A program made the translations under genes and the position numbers. A stretch of 9,663 nt of DNA from Acidobacteriota bacterium (lineage in GTDB: Bacteria; Acidobacteriota; Vicinamibacteria; Vicinamibacterales; JACQTH01): positions 1 to 9,663 of the forward strand of contig JACQTH010000629.1 in NCBI GenBank assembly GCA_016210935.1, read 5' to 3'. Below the pieces are notes generated by a model. It saw only the letters and a program-made list of their open reading frames with translations. It ran no database searches and was not told where the DNA came from. Below, one piece after another: positions 6,706-9,663 of the stretch (position 1 is its first letter; each line of letters opens with the position of its first letter).

Positions 6706-6743
6706 AGCGTCCCGAGCTTGAGAAAAGTTTCACAAAGTCGTCG

Positions 6744-7871
6744 ATGCTGCAGGTCCTGACCGAGTACGAAAAGGCCCACCTCTTCGAGCGCCAGCCGATC
6801 CCTGACGCGTATCTCCGGTTGTCGGACGAGGAGATGGACGCCCGTATCGCGGCGGCGCGGCGCGCGCTGGCTCGTCGTCTGGTCATCCTGGGCCATCATT
6901 ACCAGCGCGACGAGGTCATCAAATTCGCCGACTACACCGGCGACTCGTTCAAGTTGTCGCGGCAGGCCGCCTCCAGAAGCGACGCCGACTACATCGTCTT
7001 CTGTGGCGTTCACTTCATGGCGGAGAGCGCCGACATCCTGAGCGGCCCGCATCAGCAGGTCCTGCTGCCTGATCTCGCGGCCGGCTGTTCGATGGCCGAC
7101 ATGGCCGATCCGGACGATTTGGAAATCTGCTGGCGTGAGCTCGAGCAGATGGGCGTCGGCTCCGTCGTGCCGGTCACGTACATCAATTCAGCCGCGGCGA
7201 TCAAAGCCTTTTGCGGCGAGCGCGGCGGCGTCGTCTGCACATCCTCGAACGCGGCCGCGACCCTGCGCTGGGCCTTCGCGCGTGGTGAGCGGATTCTCTT
7301 CCTGCCCGATCAGCATCTCGGTCGCAACACGGCGCACAAACTTGGCATCCCGCTCGATCAGATGGTCGTCTGGGATCCGTCGGAAATCGGCGGCGGTCTG
7401 TCTGCGGATGATCTCAGATCGGCCCGCATGATTCTGTGGAAGGGGCACTGCTCGGTCCACACCCGGTTCACGATCGCGCAGATCGAAGCGCTTCGGCGCC
7501 GGCATCCGGGCATCCGGATCATCGTGCACCCCGAATGCACGCTGGACGTCGTCCAGGCGGCCGACGACTGTGGCTCGACCGAATACATCATCAAGACCAT
7601 TGAACAGAGCCCCGCCGGGTCTGTCTGGGGCGTGGGAACTGAGATTCATCTCGTCAATCGGCTCGCGAAGACCGTGGCGCCGGAGCGCACCGTGTTCTCG
7701 CTCGATCAGTTCGGTTGCCTCTGCTCGACGATGTTCAGGATCTCGCCGAACCACCTGGTCTGGTCGCTCGAGAATCTGCTCGAAGACCGGGTCACCAACC
7801 GGATCGCCGTGCCGGAGCCGCAGAAACAATGGGCCCGCCTGGCGCTGGATCGGATGTTGAGTATTCAATAG
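6744..7871 (+). CDS. nadA: Quinolinate synthase A, NAD biosynthesis
   Basis: NadA is a cytoplasmic [4Fe-4S] enzyme that condenses iminoaspartate with dihydroxyacetone phosphate to quinolinate in de novo NAD synthesis. The 375-residue product carries the typical motifs ILGHHYQRDEVIKFADYTGDS (about 48-68), CGVHFMAESADIL (87-99), LPDLAAGCSMAD (108-119), TYINSAAAIKAFCG (145-158), LPDQHLGRNTA (187-197), WKGHCSVH (232-239), HPEC (262-265) and GTEIHLVNRL (298-307). The three cluster ligands are most likely Cys115, Cys236 and Cys327 (in GCLCSTM). The length is somewhat above E. coli NadA and normal for this subtype. No good ribosome site precedes the ATG at 6744, but conserved family sequence starts soon after. 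NadB and NadC are not in the window. The structured leader upstream may regulate it. Confidence 0.96.
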   Translation: MLQVLTEYEKAHLFERQPIPDAYLRLSDEEMDARIAAARRALARRLVILGHHYQRDEVIKFADYTGDSFKLSRQAASRSDADYIVFCGVHFMAESADILSGPHQQVLLPDLAAGCSMADMADPDDLEICWRELEQMGVGSVVPVTYINSAAAIKAFCGERGGVVCTSSNAAATLRWAFARGERILFLPDQHLGRNTAHKLGIPLDQMVVWDPSEIGGGLSADDLRSARMILWKGHCSVHTRFTIAQIEALRRRHPGIRIIVHPECTLDVVQAADDCGSTEYIIKTIEQSPAGSVWGVGTEIHLVNRLAKTVAPERTVFSLDQFGCLCSTMFRISPNHLVWSLENLLEDRVTNRIAVPEPQKQWARLALDRMLSIQ

Positions 7872-7881
7872 ATAGCACTGT

Positions 7882-7921
7882 CAAATCGCCAAATCGTCAG
7901 ATCGCCAAATCGCCAAATCGA
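7882..7921 (+). repeat. Five-unit octamer tandem array between nadA and the sod gene
   Basis: Five direct 8-bp units follow one another: CAAATCGC, CAAATCGT, CAGATCGC, CAAATCGC, CAAATCGA. The array begins ten bases after the nadA stop and ends four bases before the ribosome site of the next gene, filling 40 of the 67 intergenic bases. Read on the other strand the unit GCGATTTG differs by one base from GCGAATTG in the array at the mqnE end, suggesting a related family. Confidence 0.9.
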
Positions 7922-7938
7922 CTTGAAGGAGGTCTCAG

Positions 7939-8550
7939 ATGGCGTTCGAGCTGCCTGCTCTTCCTTATGACTTCAACGCGCTGGAGCCGCACATCGACGA
8001 ACAGACGATGCGGATCCATCATGGGAAACATCACGCCACGTATGTGACGAACCTGAACGCAGCGCTCGAGAAGCATCCCAATCTGGCGTCGAAGAACCTC
8101 GATGACCTGCTCACAGGCCTCAGCAGCGTGCCCGAGGACATTCGGACAGCGGTGCGTAACAACGGCGGCGGACATTCCAACCATTCGATGTTCTGGCAGG
8201 TGATGGAGCCCAATGCAGGCGGCGCGCCGACCGGAGCGGTGGCCGACGCCATCAAGCAGCACTTCGGGAGCTTCGAGTCGTTCAAGGAGCAGTTCGGGAA
8301 GGCAGCCGTCGGCCGCTTCGGCAGCGGATGGGCGTGGCTCATCGCTGATGGCGACAAGCTGGCGATCGAGAGCACGCCGAATCAGGACACGCCGATCATG
8401 GAGGGGCGGCGGCCGATCCTCGGCCTCGACGTCTGGGAGCACGCCTACTACTTGAAATACCAGAACCGCCGCGCCGACTACATCGCGGCCTGGTGGAACG
8501 TCGTCAACTGGGCCGAAGTCAACAGGCGGTTGGCTGTCAGGGTCGGGTAG
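7939..8550 (+). CDS. sodA: Superoxide dismutase, Fe/Mn family, Mn-type by sequence
   Basis: This enzyme converts superoxide to hydrogen peroxide and oxygen in the cytoplasm; no signal peptide is seen. The 203-residue product has the normal family length and the four metal ligands expected: His27 (in HHGKHH), His82 (in NHSMFW), Asp164 and His168 (in LDVWEHAYY). GGGHSNHSMFW (76-86) and Gln149 in NQDTPI are features of Mn enzymes; Fe enzymes usually have an Ala there and a Gln in the earlier helix. Cambialistic metal use remains possible. A strong ribosome site AAGGAGG (7926-7932) precedes the ATG by six bases. There is no room for a separate long promoter region after nadA except the octamer array, so co-transcription with nadA is possible. 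Downstream lies a relic copying codons 189-197. Confidence 0.96.
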   Translation: MAFELPALPYDFNALEPHIDEQTMRIHHGKHHATYVTNLNAALEKHPNLASKNLDDLLTGLSSVPEDIRTAVRNNGGGHSNHSMFWQVMEPNAGGAPTGAVADAIKQHFGSFESFKEQFGKAAVGRFGSGWAWLIADGDKLAIESTPNQDTPIMEGRRPILGLDVWEHAYYLKYQNRRADYIAAWWNVVNWAEVNRRLAVRVG

Positions 8551-8561
8551 TAGCGGTTACG

Positions 8562-8588
8562 GTGAACTGGGCAGAGGTGAACAGGCGT
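8562..8588 (+). pseudogene. Relic of a second sod 3' end (VNWAEVNRR)
   Basis: Nine codons here read VNWAEVNRR, identical in protein to residues 189-197 of the dismutase at 8503-8529, but in a different frame and past its stop. Five of the nine codons differ, all at synonymous third positions (for example GTC/GTG, GCC/GCA, GAA/GAG). Similarity fades on both sides. It looks like the remaining end of a diverged second sod gene or the scar of recombination between two sod copies rather than a fresh tandem duplication. The frame continues open into the REP pair and has no start or ribosome site. Confidence 0.6.
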
Positions 8589-8620
8589 TCTGGCAGTAGC
8601 GCTCATCCAATTTGCCGCTC

Positions 8621-8688
8621 TTCGTGGCTTCCGCCTTTAGGCGGAAGATCCGGCGAACATCCTTCCGGCTGAAGCCGGAAGCCACGAA
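8621..8688. repeat. Inverted pair of REP-like units (BIME-like element)
   Basis: The 68-bp element has perfect 13-bp terminal inverted repeats (TTCGTGGCTTCCG at 8621-8633, its complement at 8676-8688). Each half is a REP-like unit: GTGG plus stem CTTCCGCC/GGCGGAAG with TTTA loop on the plus strand (8624-8647), and GTGG plus stem CTTCCGGC/GCCGGAAG with TTCA loop on the minus strand (8685-8662). The two halves have different stem sequences, so each folds on itself. The element ends eight bases before the GTG start of the next gene and carries the in-frame stop (8670-8672) that limits that gene's start. Confidence 0.9.
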
Positions 8689-8696
8689 GAACTCTG

Positions 8697-9554
8697 GTGG
8701 TCCTCTTCCTCTTTCTCACGCATCTCGGCATCGGGGTGGCCTTCACGCTTGCGCTGATCTCGCGTCAGGCCGGGGTAAAGTTCTTCAGGTTCAACGCGGG
8801 TCTCGCGGCGGCGCTGATTGCGGCGGGGCTGGCGTTTCAACCTGCCTGGCCCGTGGCACCAGCCGAAGCGCCGTCGGTTGTGCGATTCGCGGCCAACGGA
8901 TTCATCTGGGGATCGCTCGCGGCGTTGACGGGCTACTGGCTGATTGTCGGCAGGACGCTGCCCGCGTGGCGACCCATCCTTTTATATGGCGCAATCGGGT
9001 GCGGGCTCGGCGCGCTGCTGACACAGTCGGTGCTGATTGGCTGGGGTGGGTCGACCATCAGGCAAACCCTGACGGCACTGAGCTTCCTGACGTCGGCGGT
9101 TTTTCTGGGCGGCGCGTCCAGCTCGATGATCCTCGGGCATTGGTATCTGGTCATTCCGTCCCTGAATATCTCTCACCTGCAATCGATCGTCAAAGTCCAC
9201 ATTGTGTCGATCGTGCTCCGCACGGTGGTGGTACTCGCCGTCGTGTTGATGGCGATTGGCGCGTGGCCTGCCCTGAGCGGAGTCGAGGGGCCTGCCCTGA
9301 GCGCCGTCGAAGGGCACCCGGCGTCGGCCATTGATTTCCGCCGATACATTTTTTCGATCGCCGGCATTTTCTTCTGGCAGCGCGTGCTGTTCGGACTCTT
9401 CGGTCCGGCCGTGCTCGCGGCTCTGACATGGGAGACGGCGAAGATTCGCTCCACCCAGTCGGCGACCGGGATTCTCTACGTCGACTTTTTTACGGTGATC
9501 GTCGGCGAGCTGCTCGCGAAGTATCTCCTGTTGGAAACCAACGTACCGGTATGA
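8697..9554 (+). CDS. Multi-pass inner-membrane protein of unknown function with GHWY motif
   Basis: I do not recognise a named family. The 285-residue product has about eight hydrophobic segments (roughly 2-20, 34-50, 66-84, 92-115, 125-145, 168-190, 216-240, 254-278). Conserved-looking motifs are THLGIG (8-13), SSMILGHWYLVIP (142-154) and TWETAKIRSTQSATGILYVD (244-263). Histidines 9, 148, 160 and 168 lie in or near helices and could bind haem or a metal; that is speculation, and a distant resemblance to quinone-linked membrane anchors is only an impression. The GTG at 8697 is the first usable start after an upstream stop at 8670, lies eight bases after a REP pair and lacks a ribosome site, so the true N-terminus may have been changed by the insertion. 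Residues 191-206 are two copies of a PALSxVEG repeat. Its relation to the sod gene is unknown. Confidence 0.75.
   Translation: MVLFLFLTHLGIGVAFTLALISRQAGVKFFRFNAGLAAALIAAGLAFQPAWPVAPAEAPSVVRFAANGFIWGSLAALTGYWLIVGRTLPAWRPILLYGAIGCGLGALLTQSVLIGWGGSTIRQTLTALSFLTSAVFLGGASSSMILGHWYLVIPSLNISHLQSIVKVHIVSIVLRTVVVLAVVLMAIGAWPALSGVEGPALSAVEGHPASAIDFRRYIFSIAGIFFWQRVLFGLFGPAVLAALTWETAKIRSTQSATGILYVDFFTVIVGELLAKYLLLETNVPV
9267..9314 (+). repeat. Two in-frame 24-bp repeats inside the membrane-protein gene
   Basis: Copies at 9267-9290 and 9291-9314 both begin CCTGCCCTGAGCG and encode PALSGVEG and PALSAVEG. The unit CCCTGAGC...GTCGA.GGG is an imperfect palindrome unlike the REP-like stems elsewhere in the window. 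Each copy is exactly eight codons, so the frame is kept, and the insert falls in the loop between predicted helices six and seven. Confidence 0.85.
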
Positions 9555-9576
9555 GGTTCCGAGGTTCCAGGGTTCC
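9553..9576 (+). repeat. Three-unit octamer tandem array overlapping a stop codon
   Basis: Units GAGGTTCC, GAGGTTCC and AGGGTTCC follow directly. The first unit shares two bases with the TGA stop of the membrane-protein gene (9552-9554). The period equals that of the arrays at 6542, 6606 and 7882, but the unit sequence is different. Confidence 0.8.
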
Positions 9577-9587
9577 TAACCTTCTCC

Positions 9588-9663
9588 ATGCGTGTCATCG
9601 CGATCTGTCCCAAATGCAACGCTCGACTTCCGCTCGACGCTGCATCATCGCCGGTTGAAATCA
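9588..9663 (+). CDS. Start of a probable zinc-ribbon protein (cut by window edge)
   Basis: An ATG at 9588 opens a frame continuing to the window end. The 25 visible residues begin MRVIAICPKCNARLPLDAAS; Cys7 and Cys10 form a CPKC pair followed by a short polar stretch, as in the N-terminal zinc ribbons of many bacterial proteins. Such ribbons often precede unrelated domains, so no function can be given. The ribosome site is poor, and the octamer array lies just upstream. Confidence 0.5.
   Translation, partial: MRVIAICPKCNARLPLDAASSPVEI

Noticed and set aside
6570..6743. Firm call of a NAD+-I riboswitch before nadA
   Set aside because: The position is right, but I could not match the hairpins to the known paired-domain consensus; kept only as a hypothesis.
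7188..7868. Open frame of 226 codons on the minus strand opposite nadA
   Set aside because: It overlaps conserved NadA sequence completely and has the composition of an antisense shadow.
7882..7921. CRISPR array
   Set aside because: The units are only 8 bp and directly adjacent, with no spacers and no cas genes nearby.
8621..8688. Rho-independent terminator of the sod gene
   Set aside because: The hairpins are strong but no T-run follows either of them, and the structure matches the REP-like family seen elsewhere; a secondary role in mRNA 3'-end stability is still possible.
8589..8696. Continuation of the sod relic frame as a small functional gene
   Set aside because: The frame after VNWAEVNRR runs into the REP pair, has no start codon or ribosome site, and resembles translated repeat sequence.

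Overview
The window is GC-rich (roughly 62-65% by eye), carries tightly packed genes on both strands, and is cut inside a gene at each end. It looks like an acidobacterium, possibly of the Vicinamibacteria. This is inference, based on the TonB receptor with an N-terminal carboxypeptidase-regulatory-like domain, the futalosine menaquinone route, and the many short repeats between and inside genes. No marker gene here settles the taxonomy.

Left half (1-5400, minus strand): a cobalamin (vitamin B12 or related corrinoid) import operon. It begins with a promoter near 5413 and a cobalamin riboswitch (5184-5400). Next come a TonB-dependent outer-membrane receptor (5101-2702, GTG start), a single-chain ABC importer with the ATPase fused in front of the permease (2718-880), and a BtuF-like periplasmic binding protein (883 to beyond base 1). 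The genes overlap by 17 and 4 bases, so they are probably transcribed and translated as a unit. Together they would carry the corrinoid across the outer membrane, periplasm and inner membrane, with B12 repressing the operon through the riboswitch.

Right half (5437-9663, plus strand): divergently, mqnE (aminofutalosine synthase, menaquinone), nadA (quinolinate synthase, NAD), a Mn-type superoxide dismutase, an eight-helix membrane protein of unknown function, and the first 25 codons of a probable zinc-ribbon protein. MqnE and NadA are both Fe-S enzymes of cofactor synthesis. The superoxide dismutase could protect such clusters, but that link is only contextual.

The most unusual feature is the repeat load. 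REP-like units (a GTGG head plus an imperfect hairpin, the form mobilised by REP-associated tyrosine transposases) sit inside the riboswitch, between the riboswitch and the receptor start, as an inverted pair abutting the start of the membrane-protein gene, and twice in tandem in frame within the signal-peptide region of btuF. A second class, short arrays with an 8-bp period, occurs at or just after three successive stop codons and even encodes the C-terminus of MqnE. A third repeat adds two PALSxVEG units to a loop of the membrane protein. Downstream of the sod gene lies a relic of a second sod 3' end whose nine codons differ only at synonymous positions.
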